The notes under the pieces were generated by a model. That model was not told the origin of the DNA and did not search any database. It was given only the letters and a program-made list of their open reading frames with translations. A stretch of 64,000 bases of DNA, from NCBI RefSeq assembly GCF_900635455.1, contig NZ_LR134116.1:806001-870000 (forward strand), in the 5' to 3' direction. Position numbers and translations under genes: made by a program. This document shows, piece by piece, positions 43,898-54,715 of the stretch (position 1 is its first letter; each line of letters starts with the position of its first letter). This DNA is from Yersinia intermedia (GTDB taxonomy: Bacteria; Pseudomonadota; Gammaproteobacteria; Enterobacterales; Enterobacteriaceae).

Positions 43898-44638
43898 ATG
43901 TTACATAAAATGAACGCATTACGAACGGCAGCTCTGGCGGTATTGATGCTGACTGCTGGACAGGTGCAAGCTGAATATCAGTGCAGTGTAAAACCGCAGG
44001 ATGATGTGATCATCAGCCCGCAATCTGTGCGGATAGTGGGGGCCAGCGGTAATTTGCAGATTTCGCCGGATGGCGATGTTACCCGTAATGGTAAAACACT
44101 GACGCTGACTGATGCGCAGCGCCAACAGGCGTTCCGTTACCAGACTGCATTGCGCAAAGATTTGCCGTGGATAGATCAGGGCGCGCAGCAGCATCTTGAA
44201 AAAGCACGAGTTTCTTTGGATAAAGTGATTGTTCAGCAATTGGGGAGCAGCAGTAATGTGCGTAACCGGCTCACCACATTGAATGATCAACTCAAGCAAC
44301 AGATGAACCGTATCATTGAGAAACGTAGCGATGGTTTAACCTTCCATCATCAGGCCATCGATCAGGTAGAAAAAGATGGTCGCCAGTTAGTGCAGCAAAG
44401 TATGGGCGGTGTGTTGCAAGATAGCTTGAACGAGATGGGGGTTAAGCAGGCGACCAGTGGTAGTAGCGGTAATAATCCGTTGCAAGCGATTATGGGCAAT
44501 CTGGGTGGGTTACAACAGGCTATTCAGAACGAATGGAACAATCAGGAACAGGAGTTCCAGCAGTTTGGCCATGAAGTCTGTGGGCGGGTGACGACACTGG
44601 AACAGCAGCGTAAGGATTTATTTAAGGCGCTGAACTAA
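43898..44638 (+). CDS. yggN: YggN family periplasmic protein (DUF2884)
   Basis: A 246-residue secreted protein with a cleavable signal (MLHKMNALRTAALAVLMLTA ending near QVQA). The mature part is rich in Gln and Lys and mostly helical (LNDQLKQQMNRIIEKR, NEWNNQEQEFQQFGHEVC). The function is not known. It is in the conserved enterobacterial position between yggL and hemW, with GGAG before its ATG and a strong terminator after it. Confidence 0.9.
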   Translation: MLHKMNALRTAALAVLMLTAGQVQAEYQCSVKPQDDVIISPQSVRIVGASGNLQISPDGDVTRNGKTLTLTDAQRQQAFRYQTALRKDLPWIDQGAQQHLEKARVSLDKVIVQQLGSSSNVRNRLTTLNDQLKQQMNRIIEKRSDGLTFHHQAIDQVEKDGRQLVQQSMGGVLQDSLNEMGVKQATSGSSGNNPLQAIMGNLGGLQQAIQNEWNNQEQEFQQFGHEVCGRVTTLEQQRKDLFKALN

Positions 44639-44674
44639 ATCCTCCTTGAACTTGAAGCCGCAGGGGGGAGCTAA

Positions 44675-44716
44675 AGCAGGTTCAGGTTGTGGGCTTCACC
44701 TGAACCTGCTTTTTTA
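44675..44716. terminator. Bidirectional terminator between yggN and hemW
   Basis: A perfect 13-bp stem (44675-44687 with 44698-44710) with a ten-base loop and TTTTTT on the plus strand. It separates the convergent genes yggN and hemW. Confidence 0.9.
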
Positions 44717-44726
44717 CGCATCAAGT

Positions 44727-45857
44727 TTACAAAAACAGTTCTAGCAGTGAGTTAAGGAATAATTTTCCTTTCTCGGTAATCTGCCAGTACTCCTCTGTTT
44801 CGATTAAATATCCTTTGGCCAATGCCTCGTCTAACTGTGGGCGAATGGTGCTTTCAGCCAGACCAGTGAAGTGGTAGAAATCTGCACGCGGTGCGGCTTC
44901 TAATAACCGGAAACGGTTCATAAAGAACTCAAAAGGCCGGTCAGCCGTTTCCACTTCATACTGTTTATCCAGATATTTACCCTGCATAAAGCCACGAGGA
45001 TGTTTGGTTTTTATCGTCCGTAAGATACGGCCATCGCTAAAAGTGACTTTACCGTGCGCCCCGCAACCAATGCCCAGATAATCACCAAAACGCCAGTAAT
45101 TGAGGTTATGTTGACACTGGTAGCCTAGTTTGGCATAAGCCGAGGTTTCATATTGCTGATATCCGGCAGCAGTAAGTAATTGATGCCCCTGCTGGAAAAT
45201 ATCCCATAGTGCATCGTCATCTGGCAGAACCGGCGGGCGTGAACTGAAACCAGTATTAGGCTCAATCGTCAGTTGATACCAAGATAAATGCGGCGGATTC
45301 AGTGCGATAGCTTGGCGCAAATCGTCCAGCGCCTCTTCCAATGTTTGATCAGGCAAGCCGTGCATTAAATCCAGATTAAAACTACGTAAATTCAGTGAGG
45401 TTGCCAGCTCCGCGGCTCGTTTAGCTTCATCTGGCCCATGAATCCGCCCAAGACGCGTTAATTTCTGTGCGCTAAAGCTTTGTACGCCGATGGAGATACG
45501 GTTAATACCGGCGCGTTGATAGCCGCTGAAGCGGTCAGCCTCGACCGCGCCTGGGTTTGCTTCCATGGTGATTTCAGCATCGGCTGCAAGGGGGAGTCTG
45601 GCACGCACACCATCAAGCAGTTGTTGCATCGCTGCGGCGCTGAGTAAACTCGGGGTGCCCCCACCAATAAAAATAGTGCTGATTTCACGACCACTGGTCA
45701 GTGGTACGTCGGCATCAAGATCCGCTAATAAGTGTTCTACATATTCCTGATGAGGAACATCACCTTTCAGTGCATGAGAGTTAAAGTCACAGTAAGGGCA
45801 CTTCTGCACACACCAGGGAATATGAATATAGAGACTGAGCGGCGGTAACTTAAGCAT
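44727..45857 (-). CDS. hemW: Heme chaperone HemW (radical SAM fold)
   Basis: Radical SAM-fold protein that binds and delivers heme; formerly annotated as oxygen-independent coproporphyrinogen oxidase. The motif [10 protein letters not shown] (CX3CX2C) is at the N-terminus, followed by [10 protein letters not shown] and [11 protein letters not shown] use the start [15 protein letters not shown] at 45857, which overlaps the end of rdgB by eight bases; 376 residues. The order rdgB-hemW is standard. Confidence 0.95.
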   Translation of the reverse strand: MLKLPPLSLYIHIPWCVQKCPYCDFNSHALKGDVPHQEYVEHLLADLDADVPLTSGREISTIFIGGGTPSLLSAAAMQQLLDGVRARLPLAADAEITMEANPGAVEADRFSGYQRAGINRISIGVQSFSAQKLTRLGRIHGPDEAKRAAELATSLNLRSFNLDLMHGLPDQTLEEALDDLRQAIALNPPHLSWYQLTIEPNTGFSSRPPVLPDDDALWDIFQQGHQLLTAAGYQQYETSAYAKLGYQCQHNLNYWRFGDYLGIGCGAHGKVTFSDGRILRTIKTKHPRGFMQGKYLDKQYEVETADRPFEFFMNRFRLLEAAPRADFYHFTGLAESTIRPQLDEALAKGYLIETEEYWQITEKGKLFLNSLLELFL

Positions 45858-46443
45858 TACGTAGTGCATCCAACATCAGTTTCAGCGCCTGACCACGGTG
45901 TGATACTGCGTGCTTCTCTTCACGAGTTAATTCTGCGGCGGTTTTACTCAACGCCGGGATGTAGAAAATAGGATCATAACCAAATCCAGCCGCACCAGCA
46001 GGTTGATGGGCAATCACACCCGGCCATTGGCCGTGAAATACTAAAGGTGTTGGGTCTTCTGCATGGCGCATGTAAACCAGCACGCAGTGGAATTGGGCGC
46101 TGCGTTTTGCATCGGGGACATCTTTCAACGCCACTAGCAGTTTTTCGAGGTTATCTTGATCACTGGCATCAGTACCCGCGAAGCGTGCGGAGTAAATTCC
46201 TGGCGCGCCACCTAGCGCATCAACAGCAAGGCCTGAGTCATCTGCGATAGCCGGTAAACCGGTAATTTGTGCGGCATGGCGCGCTTTTAATATGGCATTT
46301 TCGATAAAAGTTAAGCCAGTTTCATCGGCGGATTCTACGCCTAGTTCGGTTTGTGCGACGACATCCAAACCAAAATCGGCCAGCAAATTTGCCAACTCAC
46401 GCACTTTGCCGGGGTTACCGGTGGCTAATACTATTTTTTGCAT
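45850..46443 (-). CDS. rdgB: dITP/XTP pyrophosphatase
   Basis: Removes non-canonical purine nucleotides (ITP, dITP, XTP) from the pool. It has 197 residues, with the nucleotide-binding [15 protein letters not shown] at the start, the catalytic and metal region [20 protein letters not shown] and [20 protein letters not shown], and the C-terminal [12 protein letters not shown]. It is intact and lies between yggU and hemW in one minus-strand run. Confidence 0.96.
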   Translation of the reverse strand: MQKIVLATGNPGKVRELANLLADFGLDVVAQTELGVESADETGLTFIENAILKARHAAQITGLPAIADDSGLAVDALGGAPGIYSARFAGTDASDQDNLEKLLVALKDVPDAKRSAQFHCVLVYMRHAEDPTPLVFHGQWPGVIAHQPAGAAGFGYDPIFYIPALSKTAAELTREEKHAVSHRGQALKLMLDALRNA

Positions 46444-46497
46444 GGAGGGGATCCTGAATTTTATTAGAGCTGACAGTTATTCTTGCGGGAAGTCCCA

Positions 46498-46788
46498 TCA
46501 CTCGAGCAGTGCCGCAACTTCTGGTGGGATCTGTTGCGGGTTAACAATTTTGATCTGTTTGTGCCGCCCCAGTTCACCTTTTTCGATAACTACCTGACTT
46601 TTGGCTACCCGAAATTGTTTAGCGATAAACTTGATCAAATGGGTATTAGCTTGACCATCTACGGGCGGGGCGGTAATGGCGACTTTTAGTTCATCGCCAT
46701 GTAACCCGACTATCTGATCACGGCTGGCTTTGGGCTGAATATATAGCCTCAAAACCAGCCCGTCCAGCAAGGGTGTTACTGCACTCAC
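46498..46788 (-). CDS. yggU: YggU family protein (DUF167)
   Basis: A 96-residue DUF167 protein. I choose the GTG at 46788, which overlaps the yggT stop (GTGA) and gives the same length as in E. coli. Conserved phrases are [38 protein letters not shown] and [13 protein letters not shown]. Function unknown. Confidence 0.92.
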   Translation of the reverse strand: MSAVTPLLDGLVLRLYIQPKASRDQIVGLHGDELKVAITAPPVDGQANTHLIKFIAKQFRVAKSQVVIEKGELGRHKQIKIVNPQQIPPEVAALLE

Positions 46789-47339
46789 AACATAACCCAA
46801 AGCTCGCCTAGCATATCCATACCTAAGAAGTTGATCAGATACAGGATAAGAATAACGATCATCGCCGAAAAATCGATACCACCCATGGCCGGTAAGATGC
46901 GGCGAATCGGAGCCATTAAAGGCTCAGTCAACTGATACAGCAGATAGTCCATCGGACTGCGGCCCTGACTCACCCAACTCATCAATGCACGGATAATCAT
47001 CACCCAGAAAATCAGGTAACCCGCAGCTTTAAACAGTGCGATAACACCAAACAGCAGATTATAAGGGTTGAGTGAGATTGCACCGCTACCAATCAGCAGC
47101 AACAGTGGGAACTTGATGGTCATCAGCAAGTATGCCAGCAGCAGTGATGCGCTGTCGATTGGCCCCATTGAAGGAATAATCCGACGCAGTGGGCCAACAA
47201 TCGGCTGGGTGATTTTCACCACAAATTGTGAGAATGGGTTATAGAAATCGCTGTGAACCCACTGCATCCAGATACGCAACAGCAGTACCATCACATACAG
47301 GTCAATGACCGTTTTGGCCAAAAAAGTCAGCGTTAGCAT
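46785..47339 (-). CDS. yggT: YggT family membrane protein
   Basis: A 184-residue inner-membrane protein with two copies of the YGGT unit, each ending in a motif like [20 protein letters not shown] and [18 protein letters not shown]. Members have been linked to osmotic and cation stress in other bacteria and to cell-division loci in Gram-positives. It is co-transcribed with yggU and lies after proC. Confidence 0.93.
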   Translation of the reverse strand: MLTLTFLAKTVIDLYVMVLLLRIWMQWVHSDFYNPFSQFVVKITQPIVGPLRRIIPSMGPIDSASLLLAYLLMTIKFPLLLLIGSGAISLNPYNLLFGVIALFKAAGYLIFWVMIIRALMSWVSQGRSPMDYLLYQLTEPLMAPIRRILPAMGGIDFSAMIVILILYLINFLGMDMLGELWVML

Positions 47340-47467
47340 GAGTTGCTTTAGTCCTTATCCTTAATTTTGGATATACGCAAATAGAGATTCTATCACGTAC
47401 TTTATACACCCCTATCTTAACGAGAAAGCAATAAGGGTAGTGTCGGATTTTGTAAATTTTGTCGTGG

Positions 47468-48289
47468 TTAGAACAGCTTTTCCATTTCTTTCGCTCGTTT
47501 GATAGTGGCTTGCATGGCGCTAGCAACAGTTGCGGATAAATGCTGCTCGTTAAATACCCTAATTGCCTCGGCTGTAGTCCCTCCTTTCGAGGTTACCTGC
47601 TCCCGCAGCGCCGAGAGTGGCAATTGCGGGTTCGCTTCCACGAGTGCAGTCGCTCCAGAGGCGGCTTGTTGTACCAGCAGGCGTGCGGTTTCACTATCAA
47701 AACCTAACCGTTCGGCTTCCTGTTGCATTGCTTCCATAAACAGGAAGAAATAGGCTGGTGCACTGCCTGCTGCAGCAATAACGTTGTTAATGTCGTCCTC
47801 GTCATTCACCCAACAGACTTTACCCACTGCCTTCATCAGCGAAGCGGTAAAGTTGCGATCGTTTTGCGAAACCTGCTCCGGTGCATATAGGCCACTCATC
47901 CCTTTACCCACCAGCGATGGGGTATTAGGCATAATACGCACCAAATTGAGTTTATCCCCCAAGAGCGCATAGAAACGTGAGACCTGAACACCCGCAGCAA
48001 TGGAAAGTACCAGTTTGTCAGTGAAATCGACATTGTTTCGCAATGCCTGGCATACATCGGCCATTAATTGCGGTTTAACCGCTAAAACGACCACCCCGGC
48101 TTTTTGTGCCTGAGCGTTATTATCATCACTACTGATGACACCAAATTCAGCGGCCAGAGCATCACGATTTTTAGCGGAAGGCGCGCAAACGCTGATCATT
48201 TTAGCGGGATAACCACCGGCAACCAAACCCGCGATAATTGCGCGTGCCATATTGCCAGCGCCAATGAATGTTATGTTGCGATGTTGCAT
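47468..48289 (-). CDS. proC: Pyrroline-5-carboxylate reductase
   Basis: Last step of proline synthesis: NAD(P)H-dependent reduction of pyrroline-5-carboxylate. 273 residues from the ATG at 48289. The Rossmann motif ITFIGAGNMARAIIAGL is at the N-terminus, with VRIMPNTPSLVGKGM in the middle and the C-terminal SKGGTTAEAIRVF typical of the dimer region. The gene lies between yggS and yggT, a common arrangement. Confidence 0.95.
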   Translation of the reverse strand: MQHRNITFIGAGNMARAIIAGLVAGGYPAKMISVCAPSAKNRDALAAEFGVISSDDNNAQAQKAGVVVLAVKPQLMADVCQALRNNVDFTDKLVLSIAAGVQVSRFYALLGDKLNLVRIMPNTPSLVGKGMSGLYAPEQVSQNDRNFTASLMKAVGKVCWVNDEDDINNVIAAAGSAPAYFFLFMEAMQQEAERLGFDSETARLLVQQAASGATALVEANPQLPLSALREQVTSKGGTTAEAIRVFNEQHLSATVASAMQATIKRAKEMEKLF

Positions 48290-48376
48290 CAATTTCTCCT
48301 ATGCCCTTGGTACTTAAAGCCGCAGCCCGAAGGTGTTAATTAACATTAGCGGCTCTGACGCCAATGACTTTGGGGG

Positions 48377-49072
48377 TTAAGCGCGGGTACCAAAAATGGC
48401 AGTACCAATACGCACTAATGTACTTCCGGCACTAATAGCGGCCGCCATATCATCTGTCATGCCCATAGAAAGCGTATCTATCTGAGGGTAGCTGGCTTTT
48501 AAAGTCAAGAAAGCCTGATTCATTTGTTCAAATACAACCAGTTGCCGCTGGTAATCGCTTTCCGGTGCAGGAATAGCCATCAACCCCCTTAAGCTCAGGT
48601 TAGGCAGTTCGCTAATACTGGCTGCTAATGCGGGTAGCTCTGTTAAGGCAATCCCTGACTTACTTTGCTCATCACTGATATTGACCTGAATCAGTATATT
48701 CAGCGCGGCCATCGCTGCCGGGCGCTGAGTGCTTAGGCGCTGGGCTATCTTTAGCCGATCGACGGTATGGCACCAGGCAAAATTTTCTGCCACTAACCGG
48801 CTTTTATTGGATTGCAGCGGGCCAATAAAGTGCCATTCAAGATCGGTACTATGGGCGTTATTGGCAAAATAGTGGATTTTATCGACCCCTTCCTGCACAT
48901 AGTTTTCGCCAAAAGCATATTGCCCAGCCGCGATGGCTTCTTCGATAGCGCTCACAGGTTTGGTTTTACTGACTGCAAGCAATGTCACTTCTTGTGGAGA
49001 GCGTGCGCAATTGTGTGCAACTGTTGCGATCCGCGCTCTGACATCCTGTAGATTCTGCTCAATTGTGCTCAT
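48377..49072 (-). CDS. yggS: PLP homeostasis protein YggS
   Basis: Pyridoxal-phosphate-binding protein of the PLPBP/YggS family, thought to keep free PLP and amino-acid pools in balance. 231 residues from MSTIEQNLQDVRARI at 49072. The PLP Lys is in LLAVSKTKPVS; WHFIGPLQSNKSRLV and LSMGMTDDMAAAI (phosphate binding) follow. It is divergent from yggR with only 19 bases between the starts. Confidence 0.95.
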   Translation of the reverse strand: MSTIEQNLQDVRARIATVAHNCARSPQEVTLLAVSKTKPVSAIEEAIAAGQYAFGENYVQEGVDKIHYFANNAHSTDLEWHFIGPLQSNKSRLVAENFAWCHTVDRLKIAQRLSTQRPAAMAALNILIQVNISDEQSKSGIALTELPALAASISELPNLSLRGLMAIPAPESDYQRQLVVFEQMNQAFLTLKASYPQIDTLSMGMTDDMAAAISAGSTLVRIGTAIFGTRA

Positions 49073-49091
49073 ATGGACCCAGGAGTTTGAT

Positions 49092-50231
49092 ATGGATTTC
49101 ACCGGTCTGGATGATAAAGACACCGACCTGGATAACCCTGTATTTAGCGGTGGCACAGCTAAATGCATTGATTTAGAAAGTCCTGAACATACCGATGATG
49201 TCTTTGACGAACAGGACTTCGCAAATAAGGTGGCGGCTAGTGTAAATCATAACGCATCGGATCTGCACCTTTGTACCGATTATCATCCGGTATTACGTAT
49301 CGATGGTGCACTGAAAACCTTCACGCATTGGCCACGGGTGAGTGCCAACTGGCTCAATAAGTTCTGTCGGCATTTATTAAGTGAGGAGCAATATCGTCGA
49401 TTGTGGCAAATGGGGCAGGTGGACTGCGCTTACACAACAGTTACCGGGCAAAGGCTACGGGCTAATATTTTTCAGCAGCAGCAGGGGCAATCGGTAGCTT
49501 TTCGTATTATCTCTGCGGCTTGCCCATCACTGGAGGAATTGGATGTCCCACCGATTATTCACCAACTCATTGAGCAAGAGAATGGGTTGATTTTGGTTAC
49601 CGGTGCAACGGGCAGTGGCAAGTCCACGACATTAAGCGCGATGATTAGTGCCATCAATCAGCATCAGGCGCGTCATATCATTACGCTTGAAGATCCGATT
49701 GAGTTTGTCCATAGCAGCCTTTCATGTTTGATCCAGCAGCGGGAACTGGGGAGCCATACCCCATCTTTTAGTCATGCCTTAACTGGGGCGCTGCGTCAGG
49801 ATCCCGATATTATTTTGTTGGGTGAGTTACGTGATCTGGATACGATTCGTTTAGCCCTAACCGCCGCTGAAACGGGGCATTTGGTGCTAGCTACGTTACA
49901 TACTCGCACTGCAACACAGGCAATTGATCGGTTGGTAGATGTTTTCCCTGCGGCAGAGAAAGCCACTATTCAGGCACAATTGGCAGCCAGTTTGCGTGCC
50001 GTTATCGCACAAAAATTGTGTCATAAGGTGGGCGGTGGGCGCATAGCTGTATTCGAGATCCTGACACAAACCACGGCAGTCAGTCATTTGATTCGCGAAG
50101 GTAAAACCTATCAGCTAGCGAATGTGATACAAGCTGGTGCGCAATGGGGGATGCAAACTTTTGAGCAAGGGATGGCACAGCGGGAGGAACAGGGCGTATT
50201 GGCTGAGCACCATATTAGTCAATTAAGATAG
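49092..50231 (+). CDS. yggR: PilT-like type IV pilus retraction ATPase YggR
   Basis: Hexameric secretion ATPase of the PilT/GspE family. 379 residues from 49092, with AGGAG before the ATG. Walker A GATGSGKSTTLSAM is near residue 177, Walker B DIILLGELRD near 240, and the His box AAETGHLVLATLHTRTA follows. The N-terminus is about 40 residues longer than in E. coli YggR and acidic. Other pilus genes are not in the window, so its role is inferred from the family. Confidence 0.9.
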   Translation: MDFTGLDDKDTDLDNPVFSGGTAKCIDLESPEHTDDVFDEQDFANKVAASVNHNASDLHLCTDYHPVLRIDGALKTFTHWPRVSANWLNKFCRHLLSEEQYRRLWQMGQVDCAYTTVTGQRLRANIFQQQQGQSVAFRIISAACPSLEELDVPPIIHQLIEQENGLILVTGATGSGKSTTLSAMISAINQHQARHIITLEDPIEFVHSSLSCLIQQRELGSHTPSFSHALTGALRQDPDIILLGELRDLDTIRLALTAAETGHLVLATLHTRTATQAIDRLVDVFPAAEKATIQAQLAASLRAVIAQKLCHKVGGGRIAVFEILTQTTAVSHLIREGKTYQLANVIQAGAQWGMQTFEQGMAQREEQGVLAEHHISQLR

Positions 50232-50270
50232 AGCCGCTAACACCGCCACGGCTCCAAGTACGAAGGGTAA

Positions 50271-51395
50271 TTATGCTGAAGGGATCTGCTGAGTAATACA
50301 GTGAATATTCCCCCCACCGAGCAGGATCTCTCGGGCGGGAACACCGGTAATGGCAAAGTCTGGGAACATCTGTTGCAACAGATCTTGCGCCAGCCCATCG
50401 GTGCGCTCATCCAACAACGGGTAAATAATTTGTTGGTTACTGATCAAAAAGTTGACGTAAGAGCCAGCCAGTCGTTCACCTGCAGTACGCGGAACTGCAT
50501 CACTGGATAGCACGTCGAAAGTCTCTTCTTCGGTGTTATACAACGGGCCGGGAGCGGGTAGTTTCCAGATTTTTAGCTTGCGGCCTTTGGCATCAACCGC
50601 GTTGGATAACACATCAAAAGCAGCAACTGATCGTGCGTACTGTGGATCCTGTTGATCGTCGGTCCAATGTAGAGCAACTTCACCTGGGCGAACAAAGCAG
50701 CACATATTGTCGATATGACCATCAGTTTCATCGTTATAAACGCCATCTTGCAACCAGATGAAGTGTGTAACACCCAGGTATTCACGCAATAACTGTTCAA
50801 TCTGCGCTTGATTCAGATGCGGATTGCGGTTTGGATTCAGTAAACATTCAGCGGTGGTTAGCAGAGTACCTTCACCATCGGTGTGAATCGACCCACCTTC
50901 TAATACCAGAGGGGCGCTGTAATGGGCATTATGCAGGAAGTCACTTACCTGAACGGCAACTTTCTCATCTTGTTGCCAGTTGGCATACAGGCCACCGTTA
51001 AGGCCGCCCCATGCGTTGAATTGCCAATCCACCGCACGGCGTTCACCGCTACCGTTAATCACCATTGTCGGGCCGGTGTCACGCATCCAGGCATCATCAC
51101 TGGCCATTTCGACCAGTGTTACGTTAGCTGGCAGGGTTGCTTTAGCCTGAGCCATAAATTCGGCGGGCACGCCCATAAATACGGGGGTTGTGCCGCTGAT
51201 GGCCGCAGCGACTTTGGCAAACGTCTGCTGAGCGGGAGCCCCCTTGCCACGCCAGTTATCTTGACGATATGGCCACAGCATCCAGACCGCATCCTGCTTT
51301 GCCCATTCGGCAGGCATAAAGAAGCCATCCTGTTGCGGTGTGCCGGGTAGGGCTTGTGAAGCTGAAACTTGTAACATCGCGTCTTGTGCAGACAT
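50271..51395 (-). CDS. aguA: Agmatine deiminase
   Basis: Converts agmatine to N-carbamoylputrescine. 374 residues of the guanidino-group-modifying fold, with [20 protein letters not shown] at the N-terminus, [25 protein letters not shown], and the nucleophilic Cys in the C-terminal [11 protein letters not shown]. It forms a unit with aguB three bases upstream and works downstream of SpeA. Confidence 0.95.
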   Translation of the reverse strand: MSAQDAMLQVSASQALPGTPQQDGFFMPAEWAKQDAVWMLWPYRQDNWRGKGAPAQQTFAKVAAAISGTTPVFMGVPAEFMAQAKATLPANVTLVEMASDDAWMRDTGPTMVINGSGERRAVDWQFNAWGGLNGGLYANWQQDEKVAVQVSDFLHNAHYSAPLVLEGGSIHTDGEGTLLTTAECLLNPNRNPHLNQAQIEQLLREYLGVTHFIWLQDGVYNDETDGHIDNMCCFVRPGEVALHWTDDQQDPQYARSVAAFDVLSNAVDAKGRKLKIWKLPAPGPLYNTEEETFDVLSSDAVPRTAGERLAGSYVNFLISNQQIIYPLLDERTDGLAQDLLQQMFPDFAITGVPAREILLGGGNIHCITQQIPSA

Positions 51396-51398
51396 AAA

Positions 51399-52283
51399 TT
51401 ATCTCCGGGTCTTGCCGTCAGAAGTCGCTAAAGCCTGATACATTTCCGGGCGGCGATCGCGGAACAAGCCCCATGAAGCGCGCTGTGCCGCAATCTCTTG
51501 CAAATCAAACTCATGCACCAAAACAGCTTCGTCTGTTTTGTTAGCCTGAGCCAGCAGAGCGCCAGTTTGGTCAGCGATGAACGAAGACCCGTAGAAGGTC
51601 ATTTCCAGGCCCGCTATAAATTTACTTTTCTCGGTACCGATACGGTTAGACGCAATTACGGGTACCAGATTTGCAGCGGCGTGGCCCTGCTGCACTCGGG
51701 TCCAGTGTGGTTGGCTATCGATTTCAGGATAGGCCGGTTCGGAGCCAATTGCGGTCGGGTAGAAGATAATTTCCGCACCAAGCAGTGCCAGACTACGGGC
51801 CGTTTCTGGGAACCATTGATCCCAACAGATGCCGACGCCAACTTTGGCATAACGAGTTTGCCAGACTTTAAAACCGGTATCGCCCGGAATAAAGAATTGT
51901 TTTTCCTGATAAGCCGGGCCGTTAGGGATATGGGTTTTACGATACACATCCAGCACTGAGCCATCAGCATCAATCATAACCAGCGAGTTATAATAAGCGT
52001 TGTTGGCTTTCTCAAAGAAGCTCAGCGGTAACACCACTTCCAGCTCGGCGGCCAGTTTGGCGAAGTGCTTAATTAACGGGCTATTATCCAGCTCTTGGGC
52101 CAGTGCATAGTGTTCCGGGCTTTGATCAATACAGAAATAAGGTGCGGCAAACAGCTCCTGAATCAGGATGATCTGTGCGCCTTTGGCGTGCGCTTGACGC
52201 ACCAGTTTCTCAGCATTTTCAATGTTCTTAGGCAGGTCCCAAGAGCAAGCCATTTGAGTCGCAGCAACAGTCACTTTTGTCAT
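51399..52283 (-). CDS. aguB: N-carbamoylputrescine amidase
   Basis: Hydrolyses N-carbamoylputrescine to putrescine, carbon dioxide and ammonia. 294 residues of the nitrilase fold; the catalytic triad is visible as Glu in LIQELFAAPYFC, Lys in VYRKTHIPNG and Cys in GVGICWDQWFPE. It precedes aguA in the same operon. Together with speA at 60620 it replaces the missing agmatinase speB. Confidence 0.95.
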   Translation of the reverse strand: MTKVTVAATQMACSWDLPKNIENAEKLVRQAHAKGAQIILIQELFAAPYFCIDQSPEHYALAQELDNSPLIKHFAKLAAELEVVLPLSFFEKANNAYYNSLVMIDADGSVLDVYRKTHIPNGPAYQEKQFFIPGDTGFKVWQTRYAKVGVGICWDQWFPETARSLALLGAEIIFYPTAIGSEPAYPEIDSQPHWTRVQQGHAAANLVPVIASNRIGTEKSKFIAGLEMTFYGSSFIADQTGALLAQANKTDEAVLVHEFDLQEIAAQRASWGLFRDRRPEMYQALATSDGKTRR

Positions 52284-52465
52284 GAGAAAACCTCAATAAA
52301 TGTAAAAAACACCCGCATGGGGTGTGCAATATTTTGAGCCGCTGATTGGCATAGGTTCAGTATACAATCCTGTGGGCGCAGGTGTCACGATATGCGGGGG
52401 ATTGTCAAACCAGACGGTGGAAACACAATATGCAGAACAGTAACCGAAGCTGGATAAAATCCGAT

Positions 52466-52888
52466 TCAACCCGCCTGTTCATCAAACCAACTTTCCAGAA
52501 TAATGACCGCAGAGGCGGCATCGACACTGCCTTTATCCAACGCACGGTAACCACCACTGTCGAACAAGTTGGCGCGAGCTTCTACTGTGCTGAGGCGTTC
52601 ATCCTGTAAGGCTATTTGTACACCAAAGCGGCCATGTAAGCGGTTGGCAAATCTACGCGCGCGCGCGGTTAGGGGTTGCTCGGTGCCATCCATATTCAGC
52701 GGCAGCCCGACGACAACTAAATCAGGTTGCCACTCTTTCAGCAGTTTTTCGACTTTCTGCCAGTCTGGTGTGCCATCTTGCGCTTTAAATGACGTTAGCG
52801 CGCGGGCAGTGCCGGTCACTTCTTGTCCAATGGCTACGCCGATACTTTTAGTCCCAAAATCAAAGGCAACAATTGTACGATTAGCCAT
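52466..52888 (-). CDS. yqgF: Putative pre-16S rRNA nuclease YqgF/RuvX
   Basis: RNase H-fold nuclease involved in 16S rRNA 5'-end maturation. 140 residues, with [19 protein letters not shown] at the start, [10 protein letters not shown] in the middle and a C-terminal [14 protein letters not shown] that holds the last acidic residue. Its start overlaps the yqgE stop, the standard arrangement. Confidence 0.95.
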   Translation of the reverse strand: MANRTIVAFDFGTKSIGVAIGQEVTGTARALTSFKAQDGTPDWQKVEKLLKEWQPDLVVVGLPLNMDGTEQPLTARARRFANRLHGRFGVQIALQDERLSTVEARANLFDSGGYRALDKGSVDAASAVIILESWFDEQAG

Positions 52889-53451
52889 TAAGCGTGTCCT
52901 GCTTGCGGAGCAATATTAAAGATATTGATACCCAACTTGTTGGCTGCAGCCTGCCAGCGTTCAGCAATTGGCGTGTGGAACAGAATGTTAGTGTCAGCCT
53001 CAATCGTCAACCAGGCGTTGTCCAGCAATTCCTGTTCTAGCTGCCCCTGTTGCCAGCCTGCATAACCCAATGCCACCAGTAAATTTTTAGGTTGTTCTGG
53101 TGTCCCTAGCGTCTCCAGTACATCTTTGGAGGTGGTTATCATCGTATCGGGTGAGATAGGAATACTGGAGCCGAAACCTTCACGGGGTGAATGCAGGATA
53201 AAACCCCGATCCTCTGCCAATGGCCCACCGGCTAATACCGGTTTATCCAGGCGTATCGCCGGGTCTCGTGGTGAAGGATTGATTTTTAGTTTTTTCAGCA
53301 CGGTTTCTACTGTGAACTGCTCCATAGGCTTGTTTATCACCAAACCCATTGCGCCCTCTTGGTTATGCTCGCAGATGTAAATAACCGAGCGCATAAATTG
53401 AGGGTCCTGAAGTGAAGGCATAGCGATAAGAAAATGATGCTGTAAATTCAT
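52888..53451 (-). CDS. yqgE: YqgE/AlgH family protein
   Basis: A 187-residue protein of the YqgE/AlgH (DUF179) family; the biochemical role is unsettled. I place the start at 53451 ([19 protein letters not shown]), the family start; the longer frame has no support. Conserved parts are [20 protein letters not shown] and [16 protein letters not shown]. It overlaps yqgF. Confidence 0.94.
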   Translation of the reverse strand: MNLQHHFLIAMPSLQDPQFMRSVIYICEHNQEGAMGLVINKPMEQFTVETVLKKLKINPSPRDPAIRLDKPVLAGGPLAEDRGFILHSPREGFGSSIPISPDTMITTSKDVLETLGTPEQPKNLLVALGYAGWQQGQLEQELLDNAWLTIEADTNILFHTPIAERWQAAANKLGINIFNIAPQAGHA

Positions 53452-53524
53452 TATGTTATATAGGGGATTCGCTGAGTTAAGGGGTGAACTTTTGTCAGTA
53501 TGCGGATAAATGCCAATAAAGTCA

Positions 53525-53735
53525 CGGATCCCCTTCGTCCTTGAAGCTGCAGGGGTGTTGGCTGCGTTCACGCACCCGAATCACTTGACTGCGTAAGCTC
53601 ATCGGGATTAATGAGCCTCATCCTTGAGGCTCACCCTGCGGGCTAGCATAACTGCTGTTCAAATCGGTTCCCGACCAATTTGTTACTCTCTTGCCGCCTA
53701 CCTGCAACTCCAATCACTTTGGGCGGGGTATCCGG
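53525..53735. repeat. Yersinia-type palindromic intergenic repeat
   Basis: Contains CCTTGAAGCTGCAGG, CACCCGAATCACTTGAC followed by GTAAGCTCATCGGGATTA, and a terminal CTGCAACTCCAATCACTTTGGG. The same units recur at 59464-59590 and 59770-59900, and as short pieces at about 40405-40440, 41568-41650, 44645-44672, 48300-48375 and 60090-60150. The core GCTCATCGGG/CCCGAATCAC has hairpin potential. This fits the YPAL-type repeats described in Yersinia; the naming is from memory. It fills the gap between yqgE and gshB. Confidence 0.6.
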
Positions 53736-53736
53736 T

Positions 53737-54690
53737 TTATTTATTAGCTAACCGCACTTCAATTGCATCCATCAGCATTTTGGTGATGGACACATCCGGG
53801 AAGGCAGCTTCAATTTCGCGGATGCAGGTCGGACTGGTGACGTTAATTTCAGTCAGACGATCGCCGATAATATCCAATCCGACAAAAATTAAGCCTTTTT
53901 GCTTCAGTACCGGTGCGACAGCGCGGGCAATGGCCCAGTCGCTCTCACTAAGTGGACGAGCTTCGCCTCGGCCGCCGGCCGCCAGATTACCACGGGTTTC
54001 ACCTTGAGCCGGGATACGTGCCAGGCAGTAAGGTACCGGCTCGCCGTCAACCACCAAGACCCGTTTATCGCCTTCTTTAATGGCGGGCAGGAAGTTCTGC
54101 GCCATGCAGAATCGGCTGCCCAATTCGGTCAGCGTTTCAATAATCACCGACAGGTTAGGATCATCTTGTTTCACACGGAAGATTGAGGTCCCTCCCATTC
54201 CATCCAGTGGTTTCAGAATGATATCACCGTGTTTTTGATGGAATTTACGAATGCGGTCTTTATCGCGGCTGACCAGGGTATCCGGGGTTAATTCAGGGAA
54301 CCAGGCGGTAAACAACTTCTCATTACAGTCACGCAGGCTCTGCGGCTTGTTCACGACCAGTGTGCCCTTATCTTCTGCGCGTTCGAGAATATAGGTGGCA
54401 TAGATGAATTCAGTATCAAACGGCGGATCTTTGCGCATCAGGATGACATCAAGGTCGTGCAGGGGGATATCCTGTTCAGCGCCGAAATTGAACCAACTCT
54501 CTTTATCCTGTTTTACGCTGAGTAGACGGGTACTGGCTCTGCCTTCACCGCCCTGTAAGTACAGGTCGCCCATCTCCATGTAATGCAGTTCCCAACCACG
54601 GCGCTGTGCTTCCAACAGCATGGCGAAGCTGGAGTCTTTCTTGATATTAATGGACGAGATTGGGTCCATTACGATGCCGAGCTTGATCAT
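53737..54690 (-). CDS. gshB: Glutathione synthetase
   Basis: Joins gamma-glutamylcysteine and glycine with ATP. 317 residues. N-terminal domain MIKLGIVMDPISSINIKKDS; the ATP-grasp Lys/Gly loop is in ILKPLDGMGGTSIFRV; metal-binding residues are in FVGLDIIGDRLTEINVTSP near the C-terminus. It is placed between yqgE and rsmE, as in E. coli. Confidence 0.97.
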   Translation of the reverse strand: MIKLGIVMDPISSINIKKDSSFAMLLEAQRRGWELHYMEMGDLYLQGGEGRASTRLLSVKQDKESWFNFGAEQDIPLHDLDVILMRKDPPFDTEFIYATYILERAEDKGTLVVNKPQSLRDCNEKLFTAWFPELTPDTLVSRDKDRIRKFHQKHGDIILKPLDGMGGTSIFRVKQDDPNLSVIIETLTELGSRFCMAQNFLPAIKEGDKRVLVVDGEPVPYCLARIPAQGETRGNLAAGGRGEARPLSESDWAIARAVAPVLKQKGLIFVGLDIIGDRLTEINVTSPTCIREIEAAFPDVSITKMLMDAIEVRLANK

Positions 54691-54715
54691 TCTTCTCTCC
54701 TAGTGGGAACGAATT